NCBI GenBank assembly: GCA_943788345.1
Contig: CALSPX010000004.1
Span: 248,001 to 312,000, forward strand
Direction of reading: 5' to 3'
Source: Ascidiaceihabitans sp023955215
GTDB taxonomy: Bacteria; Pseudomonadota; Alphaproteobacteria; Rhodobacterales; Rhodobacteraceae
Length of the DNA: 64,000 nucleotides
Shown here: positions 17,814 through 26,437 of the stretch, piece by piece
Numbering within the stretch: the first letter of the stretch is position 1
Layout: each line of letters begins with the position of its first letter
The notes under the pieces: generated by a model
The model's input: the letters and a program-made list of their open reading frames with translations, nothing else
What the model was told of the DNA's origin: nothing
The model's database searches: none
Translations under genes and position numbers: made by a program

Positions 17814-17985
17814 GGGCGCGGTGTGACTGAACATCGTCATGGCGTCAATCGGGTCTGAGGCCTCTATATGTGCTATTTGCATCCATCTGGCGCACAAGAG
17901 CCTTTTCTTGGCCGCGTAGCCATGTTACGCGCCCCCCAATATTGATAGGGTTGGCACATGCCCGCCCATGTTTAGGAGCAAACCC

Positions 17986-18408
17986 ATGGCGCTAGAGCGT
18001 ACTTTTTCAATCATCAAACCAGATGCAACAAAACGTAACCTTACAGGCAAAATCGTTGCCAAATTCGAAGATGCTGGCCTGCGCGTTGTCGCTTCCAAGC
18101 GTATTCAAATGACTTTGGCACAAGCCCAAGCATTTTACGGTGTTCACTCTGAGCGTCCTTTCTTTGGCGAACTTTGCGAATTCATGATTTCTGAGCCAGT
18201 TGTTGTTCAGGTTCTTGAAGGCGAAGGCGCAATCGCGAAAAACCGCGAAGTTATGGGCGCAACAAACCCAGCAGACGCAGCAGCCGGCACAATCCGCGCT
18301 GAGTTCGCACTAAGCGTTGGCGAGAACTCAGTACACGGTTCAGACGCACCTGAAACCGCTGCTGAAGAAATCGCGTTCTTCTTCTCTGGTTTGGAGTTGG
18401 TAGGCTAA
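17986..18408 (+). CDS. ndk: Nucleoside diphosphate kinase
   Basis: Ndk moves the gamma phosphate between NTPs and NDPs through a phosphohistidine. The 140-residue protein has the usual length; ERTFSIIKPDATKRNLTGK begins it and the active-site histidine is in ENSVHGSDAPETAAEEIAFF. The ATG at 17986 has AGGAG seven bases upstream and is preferred to an in-frame start at 17968. Confidence 0.98.
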   Translation: MALERTFSIIKPDATKRNLTGKIVAKFEDAGLRVVASKRIQMTLAQAQAFYGVHSERPFFGELCEFMISEPVVVQVLEGEGAIAKNREVMGATNPADAAAGTIRAEFALSVGENSVHGSDAPETAAEEIAFFFSGLELVG

Positions 18409-18436
18409 GCCACCACTTTAGACGGATTTGATTTTG

Positions 18437-18466
18437 AAGGGCTGGCGTTTTGCTGGCCCTTTTTTC
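18437..18466 (+). terminator. Terminator after ndk
   Basis: AAGGGCTGGC (18437-18446) pairs with GCTGGCCCTT (18452-18461), two T-G pairs included, around a GTTTT loop and is followed by a T run. It reaches the stop codon of the convergent TfoX-domain gene. Confidence 0.85.
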
Positions 18467-18797
18467 ATGATCCTTTGGCGCGTACACCAATTTGGTTCAT
18501 CATTTGCTCAAAGGCATTGTGCCCCTCATCAAAGGCGTCTGCTTTGAGCTGATCAAAGATAATCCTTAATTTTTTCTTTTCATCGCCTTTGCAATCGTTC
18601 CATGGCCGACCTTGTAGGGCCATAACCAGCACGTAATAGCCGATAAAGTGAGGTTTGGTGCCTGCCTGAAGTAAACGTCGATAAGTTTCATCAGCTCCAA
18701 GTTCACGCAGTTCTTCAGCGGAATTGATCCCTATTTTGGCACAACTTTCTTCATAAGCGGGCCCAAGGTTGCGGATTGATGAAATTGGCGACGTCAT
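18465..18797 (-). CDS. TfoX/Sxy C-terminal domain protein
   Basis: A 110-residue protein consisting almost only of the TfoX C-terminal (helix-hairpin-helix-like) domain: SSIRNLGPAYEESCAKIGI, SAEELRELGADETYRRLLQ, YYVLVMALQGRPWNDC, then a helical tail. The N-terminal TfoX domain of competence regulators is absent, so a direct role in natural competence should not be assumed. Start placed at the ATG at 18797; no strong ribosome site. Convergent with ndk. Confidence 0.82.
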   Translation of the reverse strand: MTSPISSIRNLGPAYEESCAKIGINSAEELRELGADETYRRLLQAGTKPHFIGYYVLVMALQGRPWNDCKGDEKKKLRIIFDQLKADAFDEGHNAFEQMMNQIGVRAKGS

Positions 18798-18846
18798 GCG
18801 CAAAATCTATCGAACCCCAATGAGACTGTCACCAAGGTTTTGTCGC

Positions 18847-18945
18847 CTACAAGCTGGCATAGTCCGTGATGATCGGTCGAGGTGACGATTGTTGGGCTGA
18901 AACGGGTGGTTGCCCTTGAGGCAGTATCGGTTGGGGTTGTGTCAT
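18847..18945 (-). other. Possible mini-ORF before the TfoX-domain gene
   Basis: ATG at 18945 opens a 32-codon Pro/Gln-rich frame (MTQPQPILPQGQPPVSAQQS...) ending at a TAG at 18847. Shifting by one base at that point would extend the frame a further 14 codons, to just before the TfoX-domain start. I do not recognise it and the ribosome site is weak; the rest of 18798-19064 shows nothing I can assign. Confidence 0.25.
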
Positions 18946-19064
18946 GATGTGTCTCGTTTACTGATTTACGGGTTATGCCAAAACTTGCGGGCTTACATAT
19001 TATAATCAGCAACAAACATTGGTCGCAGCAGGACGCCGATGTGACCTTAGTGTGTTTTTTAGTT

Positions 19065-20022
19065 TTATTTTTGCGTAAATGTGTACCGTGTAATCTGTCG
19101 GTAGGTCTCGCTTGGTTCGAGCATTATGCTGGGAAATGTTGGCTTGTTTGGTGCGTCCGGCCACCCTTGGGCTTCTAGTGCAATTCCAGCATTAGGTCGG
19201 ATTTGATTTGCTGTGCATTGGTTAGCATTCAAGTTGGGAAGAGCATGAACCGGTATAGACCTGCAACCCCACTTCAGTTGTCGCGATATTTAGCTGAAGG
19301 CCATCTGAAGCCTGCAATGTAGCCACAGGGCGAGGGGTTTCGTGCTTTGCATTACTTAGGCACCAGTTGTGGTCTAACCTGGCATTCGGGCCAATTTCAC
19401 GTTGCATAGTGAAATCAAAGGGACCATTTGCGACTGCCTGAATCTGACCCGTCGGCACCCCATCAGCAGCTTTCGGAAGATAGTTTTCGGCCCAGATAGT
19501 CAGCTTCAATTTCGACTGATCGGTTTGAAGCGCCCAATAAGGGTGGTGTGCGATATTGATCGGCGTTTTTTTATCAGTTTGCGCCGTGATTGTTACGGTA
19601 AGACCATCTCCGCTCAATGTATATAAAACTGAAATTTCACGATTGCCGGGCAATCCATTGTAACCATCGGGCAGGTGCACCTTCAACGACACGCTGTCCG
19701 GCAAAACGTCACTCACCTCCCAATCCAAAGTATGTAGCCCATCATCCCCCGAATGTAGCGAAGTGGCACCACCTTCGTTGCATTCCATCTGAAATGTCTG
19801 CCCGTCAATTTTGACCTTACCGCCTGAAACACGGTTGGCGACTGGACCTACAATAGCCCCAGCATAAAAATCGTTTATAGATCGATCAGTCAAATTATGA
19901 ATACCCAATATTAGGTCGCGTTCACCGCGCGATAAACGCACAAGCGTAGCCCCCAATGACGAGATTTCAGCCTGCATTTCACCAGAATTAAGGTGCATTT
20001 TCATTGAATCAGACGGCGTCAT
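19065..20022 (-). pseudogene. galM: Aldose 1-epimerase, interrupted by a one-base frameshift
   Basis: Aldose 1-epimerase interconverts alpha and beta anomers of hexoses. Frame 1 runs from 20022 (AAAGGA eight bases upstream) with GPVANRVSGGKVKIDG, the catalytic-region NIAHHPYWAL and RLDHNWCL, then VEVGLQVYTG-type ending GLQVYTGSC and stops at 19222. The missing end continues in the +1 frame: LPNLNANQCTANQIRPN, then AGIALEAQGWPDAPNKP (containing the GIALEAQ catalytic-glutamate region) and stops at 19065. One extra base near 19238-19243 separates them; joined length is about 318 residues, normal for the family. Recent mutation or sequence error. Confidence 0.88.
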
Positions 20023-20157
20023 TGCGTATTTTTCCTTTGTTAAGGGCCAACGACGATAGTTGCGTTATCTTGGCTTGACCCGGCGACCACATAGGCATCT
20101 GTTTTGGGTAAATCTGGTAACGCCATTTGGCAACACCCAACACATAAAGGCCAGCTC

Positions 20158-21081
20158 ATGACATCACCCGATCATGTTTCCACTCACGATGCTCCCGAAG
20201 ACGTTCGTAATGAAAATATCCTCATTTACGTTGATGGCAATCTTGTCCCGCGTGAGCAAGCTGTGGTGTCAGTCTATGACAGCGGTTTTATGCTGGGTGA
20301 CGGAGTGTGGGAGGGCATGCGGATCTATGATGGGCATATCGCCTTCATGGACGACCATATTGACCGCCTGCTTGAGGCAGCGCTGTATATTGATCTGGAA
20401 ATCGGTAAAACGCGCGAAGAGCTGGTGCAAGCCATCCACGATACTCTTGCCGCAAATGGCATGAACAACGATGCCCATATAAGGATGATGGTGACACGGG
20501 GCAAAAAGCGCAAGCCGTTCCAACATCCACACCTCAGCGTCTTTGGCTCTACGATCGTGATCATCGCGGAACACTCCAAGCCCGATGATAGCGTGATTGA
20601 ACGCGGTATTCGCCTGCACACGGTACCGCATCACCGTGGCTTGCCGTTGACCCAAGATTCCAAGTTGAACTCGCATTCCAAGCTAAACTGCATCATCGCG
20701 TTGAACCACGCATTACGTGCAGGGGCCGACGAAGCACTCATGCTCGATCCGTTCGGTTTCGTAAACACCACCAACGCTTGCAACTTTTTTATTGTTAAAA
20801 AAGGCCAGGTTTGGACCTCAACAGGTGACTACTGCATGAACGGGATTACCCGCCAAAAGGTAATCGATCTTTGCCGCGCCAACGACATCCCAGTGTTTGA
20901 GAGAAATTATTCGTTGGTTGATACTTACAGCGCGGATGAAGTGTTCCTCACGGGAACCTTTGGTGCACAAACGCCTGTGTTCGAAATCGATGGCAGGGTG
21001 ATTGGCGGAGCCAAAGCTGGTCCTGTTTTCCATAAAATCCGCGAATTGTATAAAGATCTCATCCTTCAAGACGCCAAATAG
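20158..21081 (+). CDS. Class IV (BCAT/D-AAT fold) PLP aminotransferase
   Basis: Class IV aminotransferases convert amino acids (often branched chain or D forms) to 2-oxo acids. I start at MTSPDHVSTHD (20158, AAGG upstream), 307 residues. The fold is clear: VDGNLVPREQAVVSVYDSGF, GDGVWEGMRIYDG, the likely PLP lysine in HSKLNCIIALNHALRAGADE, GITRQKVIDLC and LTGTFGAQTPVFEIDGR. Odd: where relatives carry a glutamate that pairs with the PLP ring nitrogen (G-x-V-x-E-x-x-x-x-N-x-F), this protein reads GFVNTTNACNFF, with Thr at that position. It heads a tight three-gene unit with an E1 fusion and an acyltransferase. Confidence 0.85.
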   Translation: MTSPDHVSTHDAPEDVRNENILIYVDGNLVPREQAVVSVYDSGFMLGDGVWEGMRIYDGHIAFMDDHIDRLLEAALYIDLEIGKTREELVQAIHDTLAANGMNNDAHIRMMVTRGKKRKPFQHPHLSVFGSTIVIIAEHSKPDDSVIERGIRLHTVPHHRGLPLTQDSKLNSHSKLNCIIALNHALRAGADEALMLDPFGFVNTTNACNFFIVKKGQVWTSTGDYCMNGITRQKVIDLCRANDIPVFERNYSLVDTYSADEVFLTGTFGAQTPVFEIDGRVIGGAKAGPVFHKIRELYKDLILQDAK

Positions 21082-21090
21082 GAATTCATC

Positions 21091-23280
21091 ATGGATCGCG
21101 CCAATATTGTTCACGGCAATTTCCTGCGTCGTGTTGCTGCCAATGATTTTCCAACCGGTGCAGCGCCAAAATCGGGTCTAGACCCATACACAGCGGTTGA
21201 AATCTATCGCGCTCAGCTAACCAGCCGCGCGTTGGATATCACCAGCCGTCGCATGCAAAAGGAAGGGCAGGGGTTTTACACCATTGGTTCATCTGGGCAC
21301 GAAGGCATGGCTGCAGTCGCCCGCGCACTGCGCCCCAATGACATTGCGTTTTTGCACTACCGTGATGCAGCGTTTCAACTGGCCCGAGCAGATCAAGTAA
21401 GGGGGCAAACGATGACGTGGGACATGCTGCTCAGTTTTGCATGTTCTATGGATGATCCAATTAGTGGGGGGCGTCATAAGGTTCTGGGTTCCAAAGACCT
21501 GTTTATCCCGCCACAGACTTCTACGATTGCCAGTCATCTGCCAAAGGCGCTTGGGGCTGCTTATTCACTTGGCACGGCACGCCGTCACGCACCTGAACAC
21601 CGCCAGTTGCCAGAAGACGGCATCGCGATTTGCTCATTTGGTGACGCGTCGGCCAATCACTCAACCGCGCAAGGGGCCTTCAATGCAGCGGGTTGGTCAT
21701 CTGTTCAATCGGCACCTTTGCCACTTTTGTTTGTTTGTGAAGATAACGGAATCGGGATTTCCACGAAAACACCCCATGGCTGGATCGCGGCATCGATGAA
21801 ACATAGGCCAGGGGTTAAGTATTTCGAGGCGGATGGACTTGATATCTATGACACATACGCGGTCACACAAGAAGCAGCCGCATATGTACGTACACGTAAG
21901 AAACCCGCATTTTTACACCTGCGGATGGTCCGCCTGTACGGGCACGCAGGACCAGATGTCGCCACCACATATTTGCCAAAATCAGAAGTGGAACAAGACG
22001 AAGCAAACGATCCATTATTGCATTCGGTCCGGCTGTTGCGTGATGCCGGTGCACTTAGTGTGGAACGTGCACTTGAGATGTATAATCAAACCCAAAAACG
22101 AGTAGATACCCTGTCACATGAAGCCGTCAAACGCCCACGGCTATCATCAGCCAGCCAGATCATGGAGAGCATCATACCACCAGCGCGCGGGTGCAAGCCA
22201 AGCAACGGGGTGGATACCGACGCCCGTAGAATCGCATTTGGTAACGAGCTAAAAACTCAAACATCGCCACAAACTATGGGAAAGCTGATAAATTGGGCTC
22301 TTACTGACCTGATGCTGGACCATCCTGAAGTGGTCATGATGGGAGAAGACGTAGGTCTCAAGGGCGGCGTTTATGGTGTCACTCAGAAAATTCAGAAACG
22401 ATTTGGACCGGCGCGTGTCATCGACAGTCTATTGGACGAGCAATCAATTTTGGGCCTTGCAATTGGTATGGCTCACAACGGTTTTATCCCAATCCCTGAA
22501 ATCCAGTTCCTTGCTTATTTGCACAACGCTGAGGATCAACTACGCGGAGAGGCGGCAACGCTCTCTTTCTTTTCCAACGGCCAGTTCACCAACCCAATGG
22601 TGTTGCGCGTTGCGGGCCTTGGCTATCAAAAGGGGTTTGGTGGACATTTTCACAATGACAACTCCCTTGCTGTATTGCGTGATATTCCGGGCGTCATAAT
22701 TGCATGTCCATCAAGTGGCGCAGATGCTGCTGGGATGTTGCGCGAGTCAGTGCGACTTGCACGTGAAGAACAGCGGGTTGTGGTTTTTGTCGAGCCGATT
22801 GCCCTTTACCACACTCGTGATCTTGAGGATGGAGATGGCACTTGGATGGATACCTATCCATCGCCTGAAAAGCGGATCGGGTTGGGCGAGGTTGGTATTC
22901 ATGGCAATGGGCAGGATCTGGCAATCGTAACTTATGGCAACGGTCATTACCTATCGCGCCAAGCGGTCAACGTGTTGGAAAATGAAGGGGTCAAAACCCG
23001 CGTAATCGATTTGCGTTGGTTGGCGCCATTGCCCCACGAAGCTTTGTTTCGCGCAATTGACGGCTGCAAGAATGTTCTAATCGTTGATGAATGTCGGGGC
23101 ACTGGCGGGCAGGCCGAAGGGTTGATGGCGTTGTTCGCTGAGGCAAACATTAGCAATTTCGCTAGGTTGGTGGCCGAAGACAGCTTTATCGCGACAGGTC
23201 CTGCATATGGTGCAACGATGCCCTCCAAGGAGAGTATTATTGATGCGGCACACAACTTGATGAAACGGGGTGAAAAATGA
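21091..23280 (+). CDS. Fused E1 alpha/beta ThDP-dependent 2-oxoacid dehydrogenase
   Basis: E1 decarboxylates 2-oxo acids with thiamine diphosphate and passes the acyl group to a lipoyl E2. In this 729-residue protein the alpha subunit (residues about 25-330: GSSGHEGMAAVARALRP, ThDP motif FGDASANHS...CEDNGIGIS, MVRLYGHAG) is joined by a linker to the beta subunit (about 390-729: VVMMGEDVGLKGGVYGVTQK, LLDEQSILGLAIGMAHNG, VIDLRWLAPLP). Alpha-beta fusions of the branched-chain/acetoin type occur elsewhere, but no E2, E3 or lipoyl domain is nearby. It starts 9 bases after the aminotransferase and overlaps the acyltransferase gene by ATGA, so the three act together. Substrate unknown; branched or aromatic 2-oxo acids are plausible. 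Confidence 0.88.
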   Translation: MDRANIVHGNFLRRVAANDFPTGAAPKSGLDPYTAVEIYRAQLTSRALDITSRRMQKEGQGFYTIGSSGHEGMAAVARALRPNDIAFLHYRDAAFQLARADQVRGQTMTWDMLLSFACSMDDPISGGRHKVLGSKDLFIPPQTSTIASHLPKALGAAYSLGTARRHAPEHRQLPEDGIAICSFGDASANHSTAQGAFNAAGWSSVQSAPLPLLFVCEDNGIGISTKTPHGWIAASMKHRPGVKYFEADGLDIYDTYAVTQEAAAYVRTRKKPAFLHLRMVRLYGHAGPDVATTYLPKSEVEQDEANDPLLHSVRLLRDAGALSVERALEMYNQTQKRVDTLSHEAVKRPRLSSASQIMESIIPPARGCKPSNGVDTDARRIAFGNELKTQTSPQTMGKLINWALTDLMLDHPEVVMMGEDVGLKGGVYGVTQKIQKRFGPARVIDSLLDEQSILGLAIGMAHNGFIPIPEIQFLAYLHNAEDQLRGEAATLSFFSNGQFTNPMVLRVAGLGYQKGFGGHFHNDNSLAVLRDIPGVIIACPSSGADAAGMLRESVRLAREEQRVVVFVEPIALYHTRDLEDGDGTWMDTYPSPEKRIGLGEVGIHGNGQDLAIVTYGNGHYLSRQAVNVLENEGVKTRVIDLRWLAPLPHEALFRAIDGCKNVLIVDECRGTGGQAEGLMALFAEANISNFARLVAEDSFIATGPAYGATMPSKESIIDAAHNLMKRGEK

Positions 23281-24305
23281 CGCGCCGCGCAGTTCTTATT
23301 TGTCCGGGGCGCGGAACATATAACGCGCCTGAATTGGGATACCTCAAGCAACACAGCCCACGTTTTGACGCCGAATTGAACGGCTTTGACGCCCAGCGTG
23401 CTGCGTTGGGGCAATCTGCCATAACAACGCTAGACGCCGCTGAAATATTCGATGCAAGCGTCTATACGCGCGGCGACAATGCTTCTGGCTTGATCTACGC
23501 AAGTGCATTTTGCGACGGCAGTTCATTAGCGGATGATATCGAAGTTGTCGCAGTTACGGGCAATTCCATGGGTTGGTATATTGCCATGGCACTTGCAGGT
23601 GCTGTTTCTGATCAAGATGGGTTTCGCCTGGTGAACACCATGGGCAACCTTATGCAACAGAACCTGATTGGTGGGCAGCTAGTCTACTCAGTTTGTGATG
23701 CAGGCTGGGTTGTTGATGAGGTTGTGAAAACTGGACTTCTGGCATTGGTCAAACAGATCGACACCAAACCAGGTCATGACCTTTGTATCTCTATCAACCT
23801 CGGCGGAATCCTTGTTTTTGCAGGCAATGAGAAGGGTTTGGCGGCATTTGAAAGCGCGGTTCCCAACGTTGGACACTTCCCGATGCGCTTGCAAAACCAT
23901 GCAGCGTTTCACAGTCCTTTGCAGGAAGTGGTCGCGGCGCAAGGTCGTGCACAGTTAGCTGATTTAAGGGTGTCTGCACCCAAGGTACCGTTAATTGATG
24001 GCTTCGGTAAAATTTGGTGGCCAGATGGCTGCGATACTAAAGCGATGTGGGACTATACTTTGGGTTCCCAAGTAACGCAGACCTATGACTTTGCAGGTGC
24101 AATCAAAGCTGCCGCACAGGAATTTGCACCTGACATGTTTATTGTCGCTGGACCTGGAAACACACTGGGTGGAGCGGTCGCGCAGTCCCTTATTGCATGT
24201 GGATGGCACGGAATGAGGGGCAAGGCGGACTTTGAGGCCGCTCAAGAAGAAAAGAATTTCTTGATCTCAATGGGACGAGGTAAGCAACGCCTTGCAGTAA
24301 CTTAA
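23277..24305 (+). CDS. FabD-like (ACP S-malonyltransferase fold) acyltransferase
   Basis: A 342-residue protein of the acyltransferase fold that loads acyl groups from CoA onto carrier proteins. It begins AVLICPGRGTYNAPELGYL, where FabD has a PGQGSQ-type start; the nucleophile elbow reads VTGNSMGWY (FabD: GHSLGE), so Ser is kept but the preceding His is Asn. The catalytic His is in NHAAFHSPLQ and the conserved GPGNTLGGAVAQ is present. It overlaps the E1 fusion by ATGA and is followed by a strong terminator. Specificity differs from housekeeping FabD; a transfer step after the E1 reaction is inference. Confidence 0.78.
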   Translation: MTRRAVLICPGRGTYNAPELGYLKQHSPRFDAELNGFDAQRAALGQSAITTLDAAEIFDASVYTRGDNASGLIYASAFCDGSSLADDIEVVAVTGNSMGWYIAMALAGAVSDQDGFRLVNTMGNLMQQNLIGGQLVYSVCDAGWVVDEVVKTGLLALVKQIDTKPGHDLCISINLGGILVFAGNEKGLAAFESAVPNVGHFPMRLQNHAAFHSPLQEVVAAQGRAQLADLRVSAPKVPLIDGFGKIWWPDGCDTKAMWDYTLGSQVTQTYDFAGAIKAAAQEFAPDMFIVAGPGNTLGGAVAQSLIACGWHGMRGKADFEAAQEEKNFLISMGRGKQRLAVT

Positions 24306-24313
24306 ATTAAAAC

Positions 24314-24358
24314 AATTAAAAAAGGGCCGCCCAACATTATGCTGGACGACCCTTTTGT
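24314..24358. terminator. Bidirectional terminator between convergent operons
   Basis: AAAAGGG (24320-24326) pairs with CCCTTTT (24350-24356), with CG and CCA/TGG pairs inside. A-rich sequence precedes it and T follows, so it can end transcription both from the acyltransferase gene and from the methyltransferase gene. Confidence 0.85.
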
Positions 24359-24373
24359 AACTTAAAATCAACT

Positions 24374-25456
24374 TTACGTGCGACGACGACGCCCACCAAC
24401 ACGACCGGCGCGACCACGACCTTCATCGCCCGCTTTTGGGGCAACTTTGTTCGTGCTAATCCATTCGGTGCCATGTGGGTCATTGTCTGTAAGGAAATTG
24501 GCGGCGCGAATGGCTTCCATTTCTTTACCTGCACGTGGTTTGGTTGAGCCAAGCCCGAACATTTGTACGAAGGCCTCGTCTTCCATATCCGCAGGAAGAA
24601 CAATGCCAGCGGCTTCAACTTCAGCACGTTTCGCTGCGATCTTCTTTGGACCAATAGGCAAGGCAACAGGGTTCATGATTGCAGATGTCATCCCTGCAGC
24701 CATAGCCATTGGTAAAAACGCGTTGTTTATACCGTGACGGTTCGGCAATCCGAACGAGATGTTTGAGGCACCACAGGTCGTGTTCACACCCAGTTCTTCA
24801 CGCAAACGCCGTACCAATGCGAAAACCTGCAATCCAGCGGTTCCCATAGCACCAATTGGCATCACCAATGGATCAACCACGATGTCATGAGCGGGGATGC
24901 CAAAATCAGCAGCGCGTTCTACGATTTTCTTGGCGACGGCAAAACGAACATCTGGATCCTCGGAAATGCCGGTGTCATCGTTCGAAATTGCAACAACCGG
25001 GACATTGTATTTCTTAACCAACGGCAGAACCAATTCCATGCGGTCTTCTTCGCCAGTCACAGAGTTCAACAATGGACGCCCTTCAGCCGCAGCCAAACCG
25101 TTTTCCAAAGCGCCCGGAACAGAGCTATCGATGCACAAAGGCACGTCAACGATCGCCTGAACGCGTTCGATGAGTTCTTTCATCAATATCGGTTCAACAA
25201 AGTTGTTATCAGCATAACGTGGGTCTTCTGCCATCTTATTCGAGAACACAGCGCCTGAATTCACGTCAAGAATATTGGCACCAGCCATGACTTGGGCGAC
25301 GGCATCAGCCTCAACACGGGAAAAATCACCCCGTTCAAGCTCTTCAGACAAAATTTTGCGACCCGTTGGATTGATCCGCTCGCCGATAACGCAGAACGGT
25401 TGGTCAAAGCCAATAATGGCTGTTTTGGTTTTCGATTCTACGATTGTACGGGTCAT
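24374..25456 (-). CDS. Methyltetrahydrofolate:corrinoid methyltransferase
   Basis: Pterin-binding TIM-barrel enzyme moving methyl groups between a corrinoid protein and tetrahydrofolate. The 360-residue protein has FCVIGERINPTGRKILSEEL at the N-terminus, the barrel motifs GANILDVNSGAV, PLCIDSSVPGALENGL, PLLNSVTGEEDR, VVAISNDDTGISED, and CGASNISFGLPNRHGIN, all typical of the MetH/AcsE methyl-THF domain. The tail is basic (GRGRAGRVGGRRRRT). Last gene of a minus-strand unit with an MTHFR-like gene, 24 bases apart. Probable role: feeding methyl groups from demethylation of methylated amines or similar substrates into the folate pool; the corrinoid partner is not in this window. Confidence 0.88.
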   Translation of the reverse strand: MTRTIVESKTKTAIIGFDQPFCVIGERINPTGRKILSEELERGDFSRVEADAVAQVMAGANILDVNSGAVFSNKMAEDPRYADNNFVEPILMKELIERVQAIVDVPLCIDSSVPGALENGLAAAEGRPLLNSVTGEEDRMELVLPLVKKYNVPVVAISNDDTGISEDPDVRFAVAKKIVERAADFGIPAHDIVVDPLVMPIGAMGTAGLQVFALVRRLREELGVNTTCGASNISFGLPNRHGINNAFLPMAMAAGMTSAIMNPVALPIGPKKIAAKRAEVEAAGIVLPADMEDEAFVQMFGLGSTKPRAGKEMEAIRAANFLTDNDPHGTEWISTNKVAPKAGDEGRGRAGRVGGRRRRT

Positions 25457-25480
25457 GTGCTGTGTCCTTAGAAGACGAAA

Positions 25481-26410
25481 TTAAGATGCGTTAACGGGAA
25501 CAGCTGCGCTGCCACCGTTCGAAATAGCCCAGTTTGCATTTGTCTTGATCCCACCCAGTGGGAAGAAATGCACTTTGACGATGTTTGTATCAGGGTTGGC
25601 CGCGGCATGCGCAGCCAGTTCGCTAATTACCTCAGTTGGTTCAAAGGGGAGCAGCAGTTTGGTTACATCTTTTGCGCGGCGTTGCAGCACACGCAAAGAG
25701 GGACCAACACCGCAAGCGATGGCGAATTTGATCATGGTTTGAAGCTTGGCCGGGCCTGCGATCCCGATGTGGATCGGGATGTCGATTCCAGCGTCCTTTA
25801 AGGATTTAGCCCATTCAATAATTGGGCCGGACTCAAATGCGAACTGTGTAGCTAAAGCCATCTCAGCATCCGAGCGGTTTGAAAAGTCTTGTTTCCAGCG
25901 CAAAGCTTCGTCCACATTGGCCGTACCGCCCGTAGGGTCGATGTCTTTATTGCCTTCCGGATGCCCCGCAACATGTAGGCGTTTGAATCCTGCTCTGTCG
26001 AACTCACCACTTTCCATCAATTGCATCGAAGAATGGTAATCACCGTGGGGCTTGGTCACGCCACCCGCCAGCAACAAGGCTTGATTGACGTTTGCTTCAC
26101 CTTGATAGCGCGCAATCCAGTCGGTCAAAGTGGCCTGATCCTTGATGATGCGGGCAGGGAAGTGCGGCATTACATCAAAGCCTTCCGCGTTCAAACGCGC
26201 GGCTGTGGAAACCATGTCCTCAATCGGAGTGCCCTCGATGTGGGCGACATAAACGCGGGTGCCTTTGGGAAGAATTGCGCGAAAGTCTTCAACTTTAGAA
26301 GCGGTGCGCGGCATTACTTCAATCGAATAACCTTGCAAAAAGGCTTCGACCTCAGGGCTAAGGGAGCCAGCGATTGGACCCTCGGATTTTTTAAAGTTGA
26401 GCAAAGCCAT
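25481..26410 (-). CDS. Methylenetetrahydrofolate reductase-like protein
   Basis: MTHFR is an FAD-dependent TIM-barrel enzyme interconverting 5,10-methylene- and 5-methyl-THF. The 309-residue protein has SIEVMPRTASKVEDFRAILP near the N-terminus, DVMPHFPARIIKDQ, ALLLAGGVTKPHGDY and HVAGHPEGNKDIDP, matching the family. Between a PF13769 gene and the methyl-THF methyltransferase it likely works in the oxidative direction, moving methyl carbon towards methylene-THF. It is distinct in sequence from classical MetF, so it is probably the catabolic form. Confidence 0.87.
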   Translation of the reverse strand: MALLNFKKSEGPIAGSLSPEVEAFLQGYSIEVMPRTASKVEDFRAILPKGTRVYVAHIEGTPIEDMVSTAARLNAEGFDVMPHFPARIIKDQATLTDWIARYQGEANVNQALLLAGGVTKPHGDYHSSMQLMESGEFDRAGFKRLHVAGHPEGNKDIDPTGGTANVDEALRWKQDFSNRSDAEMALATQFAFESGPIIEWAKSLKDAGIDIPIHIGIAGPAKLQTMIKFAIACGVGPSLRVLQRRAKDVTKLLLPFEPTEVISELAAHAAANPDTNIVKVHFFPLGGIKTNANWAISNGGSAAVPVNAS

Positions 26411-26437
26411 TGGCTTCCCTTTCTTAGGGCCTGTTCT

